Positions 13,570 to 22,239 of a stretch of 64,000 nucleotides of DNA are shown piece after piece. The translations under genes were made by a program, and so were the position numbers. The stretch is from Palleronia abyssalis (GTDB lineage: Bacteria; Pseudomonadota; Alphaproteobacteria; Rhodobacterales; Rhodobacteraceae). The stretch is from positions 1 to 64,000 of the forward strand of contig NZ_ONZF01000007.1 of NCBI RefSeq assembly GCF_900302445.1, in the 5' to 3' direction. The notes under the pieces are model-generated. The model saw nothing but the letters and a program-made list of their open reading frames with translations. It made no database searches and was not told where the DNA came from. Every line of letters begins with the position of its first letter. Position 1 is the stretch's first letter.

Positions 13570-16515
13570 ATGGAAAACACGACGACCGCCGTCCAGACGG
13601 ACGATGTAGACAACCCGTGGCTGCAAGCTGCGCTTGACCTACCTGAGGACTCCGACCCGGCGGAGTATGAAGACAACGTCATCCCCTTCCCGTTCACGAA
13701 GATCGGTGACGCCGTTGTGCTGGGCGACCTTGAAAGCCCTGAGGCGGTTTCCGTCCTCAACTCCCGCGCGACGGTAAGTATCTCGACGACCGCTCCTGCG
13801 GTGCCCGGCAACAAATGGCAGGCGGTGGGGGGGACGTGGGGAGACCACTTCCTCCACCTACTCACGCAGCACCCGGAGCAGACAGGCAAGGGCGGTAACG
13901 CCATCTGTTTCTCCGAAGGACAGCTCTCGCGGAAGATCAATGACGCCCGCTTCCTCTGGAAGGTAGAGAAGAAGATGGTCCGCGTGCACGCCCACTACGT
14001 CGATGTAGATGGCGGGTGGACTGTTGACGCCGCCGTCGAGGCGATCCGAGCGGCGGGGGTGATGGCCGCGATCTACACGACCCATTCCAACGCTTCCAAG
14101 GGCACTCCGGGCAGTGAAAGGTTCCGGATCATCACGCCGTTGTCCGAGCCGTTTGAGCTGGGCAAGCGAGAGGATGATCCGGAGGCTTGGGAAGAGCGTC
14201 TAGCACAGTGGAAAGCACACTACTGGGGCGTGGTGGAAGCGATCATCCCTGAGGGCGTGGACGTTGACGTTGACCCGCGCGGCGCGTTGGCGTCGCAGAT
14301 GATGTACGCACCGGCCCGCCCGGTTGGTGCAGACTACGAGCACTTCATCGTCGCGGGTGCGGGCCTCAACGTGTCCACGATTCCGGTGGGAGACCCGGCG
14401 AAGTACAAGCGCAAGGGCGCGTCTGTCGGGCCGCGCTCGGAAGCGGGTGAATACGATGGTGAGCCACCGATCTTGAAGGATGGCTTTGACCTGCTGTCGT
14501 GGCACATGGACCACGGTGAGTATTTCGACATGACCGCCTTCCTCGAAATGGTCGGGTGGGACGTGCGCGGGGGCGGTGGCGACTGGTATGAGATGCTTTG
14601 TCCGAACAACGCCGCCCACACTGATCCCGAGGCGGATGTAGCTTACGGGCTGGACGGACCGGACAGCGACAACGGAGCGCTGATCTACTGTTTCCACACG
14701 GCGTGCGATGAGCTGCGGACCTGCAACTTCCTTCGGATGCTCGAAGAGCAGGTCGAGCTGCCGGACGGATACAAATCCATGTCCGAGGTCTTGTGCGATC
14801 AGGTCTGTTACCCTGACAGCGTGGACGGGGTGGCGGTCGAAGTAAGTCGCAGCGACTACGTCGAAGAGGCGGTCGTCATCACGTTCCTGAAATCGCCGAA
14901 GGCGGTCGAGCGCGCCTTCGCAAAGCTTTCGGATGCGTCAACCGCAGATCACTATGCCGGGCTTTACGCTGGCGTCGAGAAGGGAGGAAACACCGGCAAG
15001 GCGACCGCAGCGCTCGACAGGTTGATGAGGGACGCAGGGTGGAAGGGGAATGACCTGCGCCGTCTAGCCGCCCGTGGGCGCGAGATGCTGGGCGAAGAGC
15101 GGGCCGCATACGCGGCGGAGAAAGCGGAGGAACGCCGTCAGGCTAGGGAAGATGCACTCGACCGCGATGACCTTGCAGTGAAGTCTCTGGACCCTGCCGA
15201 GCCGCTGGGCGACACGATGGAGGAAGCGCTGGCGACCTTGTCGCACCGATTTGCGCCGGTCGATCTAGGCGGAAAGTTCCGTCTTGTGCGCAAACCCGAT
15301 CTGACCGCGTTCGGGTCAGACGTGGACTCCACCATCGTGGTTTACTTGAAGCAAGACTTTCTCGACCTGCACCTCGACCGCCAGATTCATGAAGGCGATG
15401 TGATGGTGAACCCCGCCAAGGAGTTCATAGAGACGGCCAAGCGGAAGAGCGGAATTGTGTTCGCTCCGCCTCCGACGAATCCCGGTCCGAACGATTTCAA
15501 CATGTATCAGGGTCGGAAGCTCGAAGCTGCGAAGGGAGACTGGCCGATCTTGGAAGACTTCATCTTCCGTATTGTCTGCCGGTCGGACGCTGCCAAGTAC
15601 GATTGGCTCATGCTCTGGATGGCGCACATGGTCCAGCGCCCCGGTGAGAAGCCCGGCACAGCCGTTGTGTGTCGCGGTGAGGGAGGCACAGGGAAAGGCA
15701 CCTTCGGGGAGGTACTTGCCCAGCTCACGCGACCGCATTTCAAGTTGCTAGAAAACGAGAAGCACGTGATCGGGCAGTTCGCAGGCGAGCACCTGTCGAA
15801 GTGCATCCTATCCGTAGTCAATGAAGCCGTCTTCGGCCCTGATCCGAAGGTTTCGTCGGCGTTGAAGAGCATGGCGGACAGTCCGACGATGCAGGTGGAG
15901 GCGAAGGGGCTGAACCTCGTCACCGTGACGTCCTTCCTCCGTCTATACTTCGACACGAACGCAGACTTGCCGATCCTCATCGAAGGCAACGGATCGGAGC
16001 GGCGGTGGTGGGTTGTTGAGATTTCCTCCGACGAAAAGCAGAATCTCGACTACTTCGCCAAGGTGCGCGCCGCGATCAACGGCGGTGAGATGCAGGCGCT
16101 CCTGCATTACCTTCAAGAGTACGACCCCGCTAACGCGGGCCTGCGCTGGGATGACGTGCGAACTGCGCCTGAGACGGAAGAGCGCCGTATCATGATGGAG
16201 CACTCCCGCTCCGCCCCGGAGCGGCGTCTGCAAGAGGTCTTGGCGGAAGGTGAGGTCACTTTGTCCATCGACGGTGGGCTTGAAACGTTCACTGCCGATG
16301 GTAGTGGGCTACGGGTCCCAGCGTCGGCATTCCGAGACTACATCGGCGCAGTCGGGAACAAGAACAAGGCAGCGGATCGGGGCGTGCTCGCGATGATGGC
16401 GCGCCTCTTCCCGGATTCCGCTGTGGCGGAGGGTCAGGGCAAGGTCGGGTCCCATGCGAACAAGCGCTGGTATCTCTTCCCGCCTGAGGTCTTGGGGCGG
16501 CAGAGTGATGCCTGA
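13570..16515 (+). CDS. PrimPol-like primase / D5-type helicase replication protein
   Basis: A 981-residue protein likely to replicate the element. The N-terminal part resembles an archaeo-eukaryotic primase: VDVDGGW near residues 143-149 gives the catalytic acidic pair, followed by TTHSNAS and RFRIITPLSEP. The C-terminal ATPase matches the DUF5906 / D5 helicase group, with Walker A CRGEGGTGKGTF near residues 700-712 and a later TNADLPI and RRWWV stretch. Such fusions are found in phage satellites and small plasmids and start replication at a nearby origin, which makes the adjacent palindrome at 16529-16829 a candidate. The ATG at 13570 is preferred over a GTG at 13474. Confidence 0.85.
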   Translation: MENTTTAVQTDDVDNPWLQAALDLPEDSDPAEYEDNVIPFPFTKIGDAVVLGDLESPEAVSVLNSRATVSISTTAPAVPGNKWQAVGGTWGDHFLHLLTQHPEQTGKGGNAICFSEGQLSRKINDARFLWKVEKKMVRVHAHYVDVDGGWTVDAAVEAIRAAGVMAAIYTTHSNASKGTPGSERFRIITPLSEPFELGKREDDPEAWEERLAQWKAHYWGVVEAIIPEGVDVDVDPRGALASQMMYAPARPVGADYEHFIVAGAGLNVSTIPVGDPAKYKRKGASVGPRSEAGEYDGEPPILKDGFDLLSWHMDHGEYFDMTAFLEMVGWDVRGGGGDWYEMLCPNNAAHTDPEADVAYGLDGPDSDNGALIYCFHTACDELRTCNFLRMLEEQVELPDGYKSMSEVLCDQVCYPDSVDGVAVEVSRSDYVEEAVVITFLKSPKAVERAFAKLSDASTADHYAGLYAGVEKGGNTGKATAALDRLMRDAGWKGNDLRRLAARGREMLGEERAAYAAEKAEERRQAREDALDRDDLAVKSLDPAEPLGDTMEEALATLSHRFAPVDLGGKFRLVRKPDLTAFGSDVDSTIVVYLKQDFLDLHLDRQIHEGDVMVNPAKEFIETAKRKSGIVFAPPPTNPGPNDFNMYQGRKLEAAKGDWPILEDFIFRIVCRSDAAKYDWLMLWMAHMVQRPGEKPGTAVVCRGEGGTGKGTFGEVLAQLTRPHFKLLENEKHVIGQFAGEHLSKCILSVVNEAVFGPDPKVSSALKSMADSPTMQVEAKGLNLVTVTSFLRLYFDTNADLPILIEGNGSERRWWVVEISSDEKQNLDYFAKVRAAINGGEMQALLHYLQEYDPANAGLRWDDVRTAPETEERRIMMEHSRSAPERRLQEVLAEGEVTLSIDGGLETFTADGSGLRVPASAFRDYIGAVGNKNKAADRGVLAMMARLFPDSAVAEGQGKVGSHANKRWYLFPPEVLGRQSDA

Positions 16516-17141
16516 GACGGTGCGGCCCCCGCGTTAGCGGGGGTTGCCCCCAACCAACCCCCAACCCCTTGGGGGTGGCAAACCCCTTATTCGTAAGGCC
16601 GAAGCCACGCTGCCCCCAAACCCCCAACAAATTCGCCGGGTCTATAAAGATGGGCGGGGCACACACACCCGCATCTTCGTGTGTGTGTCCTCTTACTTTT
16701 TCAGCAACTCATGATTTGTTGGGGGTTTGGGGGTAGCCCGTTCCCACCCATAAAAACAAGGCACTTCACGCCCCCAAGGGGTTGGGGGTTGGTTGGGGGC
16801 GCTGGGGGTTCCCCACTCCGCTAACGCGGCGCGGTCCCGAACCACCAGACCGGCAACCCACCAGACTCACCTGCGCTCTGACGCGCTGTCCTGGCACCTT
16901 ACCACCCCGCTGGCACTCCGCCTTCCCGCCTGCCAACCCCTGCCGACCTTGCCGCTGACGCGGCGACACACCACCACACAGAGCCGGGGCGCCACCGATC
17001 TCACTGCGCCCACGACCTACCCGCGCCCCCCGACCTACCCCCGCCCACGACCTGCCGAGACGGGTGACCTGCCGACCTACCGAGGCGATGACCATGGAGA
17101 CCTGCCCGACCTGCGGAGCTTCTGACGGCCCGCGTTAGCGG
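16127..17141. repeat. Dispersed 12-mer CCGCGTTAGCGG in both orientations
   Basis: The 12-mer occurs at 16529-16540 and 17130-17141 and as its complement CCGCTAACGCGG at 16127-16138 (inside the replication gene) and 16818-16829. A one-mismatch copy lies at 16952-16963. Five copies within ~1 kb of a replication gene suggest a binding site for an initiator or regulator. Confidence 0.5.
16529..16829. repeat. Concentric nested inverted repeats with G-runs, candidate origin or packaging site
   Basis: Four pairs of arms share nearly one centre near 16673-16679. The outermost is the 12-mer pair at 16529-16540 and 16818-16829. Next is a perfect 30-bp pair at 16546-16575 and 16771-16800, then a perfect 20-bp pair at 16613-16632 and 16714-16733. 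The innermost is CACACACAC (16660-16668) against GTGTGTGT (16681-16688). The right half of the 30-bp arm plus its flank has four or more runs of four or five G (16778-16807) and could form a G-quadruplex; the left arm can do so on the other strand. No gene crosses it. Its position just after the replication gene suggests an origin, or a packaging or termination structure. Confidence 0.7.
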
Positions 17142-17219
17142 GGGATCGCAGGCGACTTGATGCCCGCACACTTTCCGCGTAGTCCGCTGCGCTCGGATCA
17201 ACGGCGTGGAGATGCGAGT
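16830..17219. other. C-rich non-coding stretch with GACCTACC/GACCTGCC repeats
   Basis: No gene is supported here. Between about 17018 and 17108 the octamers GACCTACC and GACCTGCC recur seven or so times at irregular spacing, iteron-like but degenerate. A hairpin built from the dispersed 12-mer lies at 17129-17142. The interval probably belongs to the same replication-related region as the concentric palindrome. Confidence 0.35.
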
Positions 17220-18020
17220 ATGCTGGGCCGCAGCTATGAAAAGATGATCCCGCGCCACGAGCGAGTGGACTTTGAAAATGCGTTATCAATGGAGGAAGGA
17301 TACGTCCTCGACTTCAACAACAGGACGTTCAATGACTTCTTCTATGAAACGCTCGGTTTGGACCCCGACGTCAACACACGTGTCTTCAGCGGGCGCGGGA
17401 CTTCTAAGGCAAATCGACTCCGCGCTTTCATAGAGCGGGCCGAATTGCACTTGGTATCTAAGATACTCAGAGAGATGTGGGAACACCGTGACAGACAGAT
17501 TAGAAGGTCTGGCCCAAACGAAGACCGCCTGCGCGAGAACTATTTCAGGGTCGTCTCCCGCATCGAAGGCAAAGCCGACGCCATCGACACGTCCGCCATC
17601 GAGACCTTTGAACTTAGCGAGCCACTGGAAGAACTGGTCACTTCGATCAAGCGGGACCTCGATGCGAAGAAGCCGCAAGCCGCTTTAGATCGGCTTCACA
17701 CCTATTGCATGAAGCGGTTTGCATCGCTGGTCAGGAAGCATGGCGGCGGAGAGTGCGGCAAGGACGATCCGCTGCACTCACGGGTGGGGAAGTACGTGAA
17801 GCTCATGCAGGCGCAGAGGAACCTCAATCCGATATCCGAGCGCATCATGAAAAGCTCCATCAGCGTATTCGAAGCGATGAACACTATACGCAATGACAAG
17901 TCGTTCGCGCATGACAATCCTGAGCTTGTCGAGATGGAAGAGGCTCGGTTCATCTTTGATAGCATCGCCGCATTCCTGCGGTTTGCGAAGGCTGTAGACG
18001 GACGCCACTTCGAGGACTGA
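17220..18020 (+). CDS. Abortive infection (Abi-C/HEPN) protein
   Basis: A 266-residue protein whose C-terminus matches the abortive-infection C-terminal domain: AMNTIRNDKSFAHDNP, then EARFIFDSIAAFLRF. RNDKSFAH fits the R-X4-6-H motif of HEPN ribonucleases, with Asn after the Arg, so it may cleave RNA when a phage infection is sensed. The N-terminal ~170 residues are a helical region of unknown fold. The ATG at 17220 has GGAG nine bases upstream; a TTG at 17157 is less likely. It is monocistronic and probably defence cargo. Confidence 0.75.
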   Translation: MLGRSYEKMIPRHERVDFENALSMEEGYVLDFNNRTFNDFFYETLGLDPDVNTRVFSGRGTSKANRLRAFIERAELHLVSKILREMWEHRDRQIRRSGPNEDRLRENYFRVVSRIEGKADAIDTSAIETFELSEPLEELVTSIKRDLDAKKPQAALDRLHTYCMKRFASLVRKHGGGECGKDDPLHSRVGKYVKLMQAQRNLNPISERIMKSSISVFEAMNTIRNDKSFAHDNPELVEMEEARFIFDSIAAFLRFAKAVDGRHFED

Positions 18021-18135
18021 TACTCGGTAGAGACAGGCGCAATCTCCCGCCAGACAAGCCAAAAACCCGCCTCAGAGGCTGCCGACCTCGCAGACTCAAA
18101 AATTTGCGCCACAACCAGAGATACGCGCAACTATA

Positions 18136-18333
18136 TTACCAGTCCGATCCGCGATCCCCGGCTCGTGGATCGACCTCGCTGTCCCACCCGAGCCTGACCT
18201 GATCGACCGCCCGCAACCCGCAGCGTGTGCAGCGCGCACGCCTCTCAATATCCTGCCGGGTAAGCGCCACCACATGCGGCCCGCGCACGTCGCCTACATG
18301 CCCGCAATGGCACCAAATCCACAGTACGTGCAT
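18136..18333 (-). CDS. Small zinc-ribbon-like protein
   Basis: A 65-residue protein with two cysteine pairs, WCHCGH near residue 8 and CTRCG near residue 37, a spacing that fits a small zinc ribbon. The start at 18333 has GGGG seven bases upstream; a start at 18366 has none. Similar short CxCGH...CxxCG proteins are frequent in alphaproteobacterial prophages and islands, function unknown. It is convergent with the Abi gene and divergent from the resolvase. Confidence 0.6.
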   Translation of the reverse strand: MHVLWIWCHCGHVGDVRGPHVVALTRQDIERRARCTRCGLRAVDQVRLGWDSEVDPRAGDRGSDW

Positions 18334-18446
18334 CGCACCCCATGAGATCGAAAGGTGAACATCCATTTGGCGCCCAACGGATCGACGGCAACAGTCCGTC
18401 TCAATAGGGACGTCCCATGCGGCATGCGAGATTCATGCCGGAATCG

Positions 18447-18511
18447 GTCTCACATGGCTTGTCGAATCACCCGTGTGAGAATATCTCATTCCTCATAGAG
18501 TCATGTGAGAC
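18447..18511. promoter_or_regulatory. Likely res site/operator of the resolvase
   Basis: GTCTCACATG (18447-18456) and its exact complement CATGTGAGAC (18502-18511) flank a third TGTGAGA copy at 18474-18480. The site lies immediately upstream of the resolvase ribosome-binding site. Serine resolvases act at multi-subsite res regions overlapping their own promoter, which fits. Nearby CGGCATG/CATGCCG (18419-18439) and the GGGACGTCCC palindrome may add subsites. Confidence 0.45.
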
Positions 18512-18526
18512 AAGGAGGTCGAGACG

Positions 18527-19129
18527 ATGGAAAAATGGGGTTACGTCAGGGTCAGCGTGGATCGCGAGACGCAGGCCGCAGGATGGGCGGAGCAACACCG
18601 TGTCCTGAAGGAGCTGGGCTGCACGCGCATCTTCGAAGAGGAGGCCAGCACACGGGGCGAACGCCCCGTCTTCGACTCCATGATGCGTGAGGCCGCACAG
18701 AGCGCCCACGAGGCGCGTCGCATCTGCATCTGTGCCGCCAAGATGGACCGGGCCTTCCGCGACCTCATCGCTGCTGACGCAGCCATCACGAAGGGCGACA
18801 ACCCCCATGTCATCTGGCACCTGCCCGACCTCTCTCCCAACCCGCTGGACCCGTCCGACCCGGTCCAGATGCTCCTAGTGCGCATGATGGCTGCAGTGGG
18901 CCAGTTCGAGCGCGACCGCCTCGCCGAGCGCCGTGCCTATGGGATCGCTAAGGCCAAGGCTGAAGGCAAGTACAAGGGCCGTGCGCCGACCGCGCGGGCC
19001 AAGACGGACAAGGTGCTGTCTGCCCGCGACCGTGGCCTCACGCCCGACGAGACGGCAAAGGTGGTGGGGATCAGCCGTGCCAGCGTCTACCGCATACTCA
19101 AGGATCACCCTCAGGACGCGGCCTCCTAG
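18527..19129 (+). CDS. Serine resolvase/invertase
   Basis: A 200-residue small serine recombinase. The catalytic domain (residues 1-~135) has YVRVS with Ser10, KMDRAFRD with the conserved Arg pair, and QFERDRLAERRAYGI leading into the E helix. The C-terminal ~45 residues form a helix-turn-helix (GLTPDETAKVVGISRASVYRIL). The length is normal for resolvases. AAGGAGG lies nine bases upstream of the ATG. It would resolve dimers of a replicating form of the element or invert DNA; the adjacent inverted repeats are its probable target. Confidence 0.9.
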   Translation: MEKWGYVRVSVDRETQAAGWAEQHRVLKELGCTRIFEEEASTRGERPVFDSMMREAAQSAHEARRICICAAKMDRAFRDLIAADAAITKGDNPHVIWHLPDLSPNPLDPSDPVQMLLVRMMAAVGQFERDRLAERRAYGIAKAKAEGKYKGRAPTARAKTDKVLSARDRGLTPDETAKVVGISRASVYRILKDHPQDAAS

Positions 19130-19527
19130 CCCCTCGACCAACTCACCCGCGCCTCCGACTGACCAGCTCGGGTGACGTGGTGACTTGGCTGCTGGCCCGC
19201 GTCAGGCGGCCCTCATGGCACCATGTATTCTGCCGAGGGACCCAAGATGGGGTATGGGTAGGGGATCAAAAACCGGCGCAGTACCCGCGTGAATGTGACT
19301 CACAATCCTCGGAATCGACCCCCAGATGCTTTCCGGGGACCCGCCCCGGATCGTGGGTATCCCCTTCGCGATCACGGAGTCGCCCTCAAGTAGAGTCATT
19401 TTTCCTGAACTCGCCCATCGGAGTGGCACAGTCGTAGTGGTGCCGCGTCGCCCGTCTTCGTCTGTATGGCAACCCGACCAATTGAACATCTCCCGCCGAT
19501 CCGGCATCTTCTAACAAGGAGGAATCT
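19130..19527. other. Upstream region of the CHAT module, no gene seen
   Basis: About 400 bases lack a supportable gene on either strand. A 101-codon minus-strand frame (19202-19507) has no ribosome-binding site or recognisable domain. GTGA and TCAC half-sites at 19290-19304 form a weak inverted repeat. The promoter for the HARE-HTH and CHAT genes should be here. Confidence 0.35.
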
Positions 19528-20457
19528 GTGGACACGTATCTCGACATCGCGCAAACGGTGCTTCAGGTTGCTCGACGCCCTCTGAATGCGAAAGCTATGC
19601 TCGACATGGCATATGAGGCAGGTGTCGTTCCGACCCATTTGCATGGGCAAACCCAGCACAAGACACTCCAAGCGCGGTTGAGCGAAGATATCCTTCATCA
19701 CCGAGAGGCCTCTGCCTTCTACCGCACCGAGCCCGGACAGTTTGCTCTGAAGTCTTTCCTTGACGATCCTGCTATCCCGCAGGCATGGAAAGTGCCGTTT
19801 CCAGCTCGCAGGCGGACCCGTGATCTCAAGCGCCCCCACGCTCTTGGCGTCTCAAGGTCTGTTGCTGACACGATCGGAAACGGTCTTGCATTGTTCGACA
19901 ATGTGTTCGGACGGGCGGAGGCTGAAGACGCCGTCGCGTCTATGCATCCGGACGAGATGCAGGAGCACGGTTACTGCGCCGTGTGGACTTTCTCAGTCGT
20001 GCGGCGCACCGATTGTGTCCTTACCTACCGGGTAGGTCGTTACCGTGATGATCGCGACGCCTTTGCCAATCGACGTTCGGTCGGTTTCGTTGGCGCGCTA
20101 GCTGCCGACGATGTATCTCTCTTTTCAGACGACCCCTTAGGCGTCGTCGACTGCGCGACAACCGTTCTGCAGTACGACCTAGATCTGTCGCTCGCCTCCT
20201 TCGACAGCATCGGCAAGGAAACCAGTGCCAGCCGCCCGGCGATCGACGGCGTTATCGCCGTCGAAGGGGAAGACGGTTCTCTCGAAGTGGTTGTGGTCCT
20301 GTCGTGGTTCTGCCCAGACTGGTTCGAGCCTACAACCCGTAGGCTATCGCTCAACGAGCCCGACTGGCTTTGTTCTGCAACCCGTCCCAACAACATCGAA
20401 GATTTCGAACCGTGGAGCGTGAGGGTGCTCGATCATCTCATGGCTGCGGAGCAGTGA
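19528..20457 (+). CDS. HARE-HTH protein with a degenerate NUDIX-like region
   Basis: A 309-residue protein opening the CHAT module. Residues 1-~75 match the HARE-HTH domain (TVLQVARRPLNAKAML, then TLQARLSEDI and YRTEPGQFAL), a winged helix found in conflict-system and chromatin proteins. Residues ~140-300 resemble NUDIX-like phosphoesterases (VLTYRVGRY, FANRRSVGFVGAL, DDVSLF), but where the Nudix box should give REXXEE the sequence has DCATTVLQYDLDL, so hydrolysis is unlikely. It may bind DNA or a nucleotide and control the CHAT protease. GTG start with AAGGAGG six bases upstream. The domain calls are from memory. Confidence 0.6.
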   Translation: MDTYLDIAQTVLQVARRPLNAKAMLDMAYEAGVVPTHLHGQTQHKTLQARLSEDILHHREASAFYRTEPGQFALKSFLDDPAIPQAWKVPFPARRRTRDLKRPHALGVSRSVADTIGNGLALFDNVFGRAEAEDAVASMHPDEMQEHGYCAVWTFSVVRRTDCVLTYRVGRYRDDRDAFANRRSVGFVGALAADDVSLFSDDPLGVVDCATTVLQYDLDLSLASFDSIGKETSASRPAIDGVIAVEGEDGSLEVVVVLSWFCPDWFEPTTRRLSLNEPDWLCSATRPNNIEDFEPWSVRVLDHLMAAEQ

Positions 20458-20461
20458 GGAC

Positions 20462-22162
20462 GTGGCGAAGACCAGCATTTCGCATCAGCAAGCGGCCTTT
20501 ATCCGCTTCGAACTGAACAGCAACGATGCACAACGGCAGAAGAGCGCTCTTCAAGACCTCTGTCGGCTCTCGCGAGCAGGCTTGACCCTTCGGCCTGAGA
20601 TTAAGACGACTTTCGAACAGATGATCGCGGGACTGACCGTTAACGCGTCTGATCTCAAGGTGGTACGCTGGGCTCTCAATGCGATCGCCCGCATCGGAAC
20701 GGTTGCAAATACCGCCGAGAGCGCGAAGCTTGCCTTGCGTCGACACGAAGCCGACCCAGAGATAGTAGCCGCTGCAGTTTCCGCACTCGCATCTCTACAC
20801 AGGGGAAGATTGCCGCCCGAAGCCGGGATGGCCGCTGTCGATCCCGCGACGAGGATGCTCGCCGCGATGCAAACCGTCGCACCCAGACTTCTCGACACGG
20901 TGCCGCTTTCGATAGACCTCGACACTGCTGACCCTGAGTTGCTCAAGCTGGCACTTATCGTGATCGGGTTGAACCGCGATATTCAACACCTGCTTCATCC
21001 TCGACACGAGAACGGCGAAATTGTCCGAGCTCTCGGTCAACACGATGACCCTATAGTACGCCAGTACAGCGTCTGGTCGGTAATCGAGAACGACCGGCTC
21101 GGCGCCGAGCACCTAGGCGTTCCGCTTGACAGCATAGATCGTGAGAAACCCAACGTGCAGGCAAAGCTTCTGCAGCTCGCTCCGACTGCGATAGAAGATC
21201 GGACGGAGCTACAGGAACTCATCATCCAAGGCAGTATTTTGCCTTCGCTCGAGGCTCGCGAGGGACTCGCCAAAGGACTTTCCCACCTCTTCTACGAAGG
21301 GCTGCAAGACGTTACGATCCGGTGGGCGGAGACAGAAACCGAGGATCGCGTCCTTCTTCCGCTCGCAGAGCACTTCGCGAGACACGCGGAAGGATCGCCG
21401 AGTTACCGTGAAGAGGCGTTGATGCTCTATGATCGAGGGAAGGCCTTCAGAGAAAGGGTGCGCTTGGGCGCGGAGGGAACCGCTCTGTACAGCAATGTAC
21501 GAGGAGATATCGGTCGAACTCCCAGCCTCTTCGATGAAGGGACTGACACGGAGCGTAGGACGTTGATGGAGCGGATGAAGACGGAAAGAGAACTGAGGGT
21601 GCTCATTCTGAATGCAACACCCGATCCCGCGGCCCCAGTAGACCGCGACTACATGCCGATCCGGCCCGACAAAGAGGCGATGGAGCTGCGTGAGCGTATG
21701 GCAGCAGTCCAGAACCCACGACGTCGACCCATCTTCGAGACCGTCTACGCAACGCGGGTTGACCAAATCCAGCAAGAGATGGTGCGCCACGATCCGAAAG
21801 TTCTCCACTTCAGCGGACATGGCGGCGGGGGATCACTCGTGTTCGAGGATCGCGACGGTCGGGCTTCACCACTTGATGGCGAGATGCTCGCTCGCATCGT
21901 GGAGACTTACGGCGAACTTGAGTGTCTGGTTCTTCACGCCTGTTATTCGGATGAGATCGCCAAGGCCTGTGCTGCTCATGTTCCGTATGTGGTGGGATCA
22001 ACTGATGCCATCAGCGATTTTACCGCGCCCAAGTTCACGTACATGTTCTATCAGGCAATCGCTACCGGAAGGCCATACCGTCAAGCCTTCGAGATGGGCC
22101 GCAATGAGGTAGCGCTCGTGGATCAGGCGGAAGCGACGAAGTATGCAATGAGGTCACTGTAG
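20462..22162 (+). CDS. HEAT-repeat CHAT-domain caspase-like protease
   Basis: A 566-residue protein starting at a GTG four bases after the HARE-HTH gene. Residues ~1-330 are helical repeats of HEAT type (WALNAIARIGTVANTAES, AVSALASLHRG). Residues ~375-566 are a CHAT protease of the caspase/separase clan: catalytic His453 in LHFSGHGGGG and Cys494 in LVLHACYSDE, 41 residues apart as expected, followed by YVVGSTDAISD and FTYMFYQAIATGRPYRQAF. It probably cleaves a partner protein when a signal is sensed through the repeats or the neighbour. Bacterial CHAT proteins act in antiphage modules; that role is inferred here. Confidence 0.85.
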   Translation: MAKTSISHQQAAFIRFELNSNDAQRQKSALQDLCRLSRAGLTLRPEIKTTFEQMIAGLTVNASDLKVVRWALNAIARIGTVANTAESAKLALRRHEADPEIVAAAVSALASLHRGRLPPEAGMAAVDPATRMLAAMQTVAPRLLDTVPLSIDLDTADPELLKLALIVIGLNRDIQHLLHPRHENGEIVRALGQHDDPIVRQYSVWSVIENDRLGAEHLGVPLDSIDREKPNVQAKLLQLAPTAIEDRTELQELIIQGSILPSLEAREGLAKGLSHLFYEGLQDVTIRWAETETEDRVLLPLAEHFARHAEGSPSYREEALMLYDRGKAFRERVRLGAEGTALYSNVRGDIGRTPSLFDEGTDTERRTLMERMKTERELRVLILNATPDPAAPVDRDYMPIRPDKEAMELRERMAAVQNPRRRPIFETVYATRVDQIQQEMVRHDPKVLHFSGHGGGGSLVFEDRDGRASPLDGEMLARIVETYGELECLVLHACYSDEIAKACAAHVPYVVGSTDAISDFTAPKFTYMFYQAIATGRPYRQAFEMGRNEVALVDQAEATKYAMRSL

Positions 22163-22239
22163 TACGTCGCGCAGGCCCCTTGCTCCTCCCGACATCACCG
22201 ACCAAGTGGCTTGCCGATCATGGGAAACGAGATGTGCAG

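Noticed and set aside
17091-17141. Sixteen-codon frame with a CPTCG cysteine pair
   Set aside because: It has no ribosome-binding site and ends inside the 12-mer hairpin; the length is too short to separate from chance.
16529-17141. CRISPR array in the repeat-rich spacer
   Set aside because: The repeats are inverted and irregularly spaced, with no regular direct repeats or spacers and no cas genes in the window.
19290-19304. GTGA/TCAC palindrome as a defined operator
   Set aside because: Only four-base arms match; this is expected by chance.
19202-19507. Minus-strand frame of 101 codons before the CHAT module
   Set aside because: No ribosome-binding site, no recognisable domain, and it would occupy the expected promoter region.
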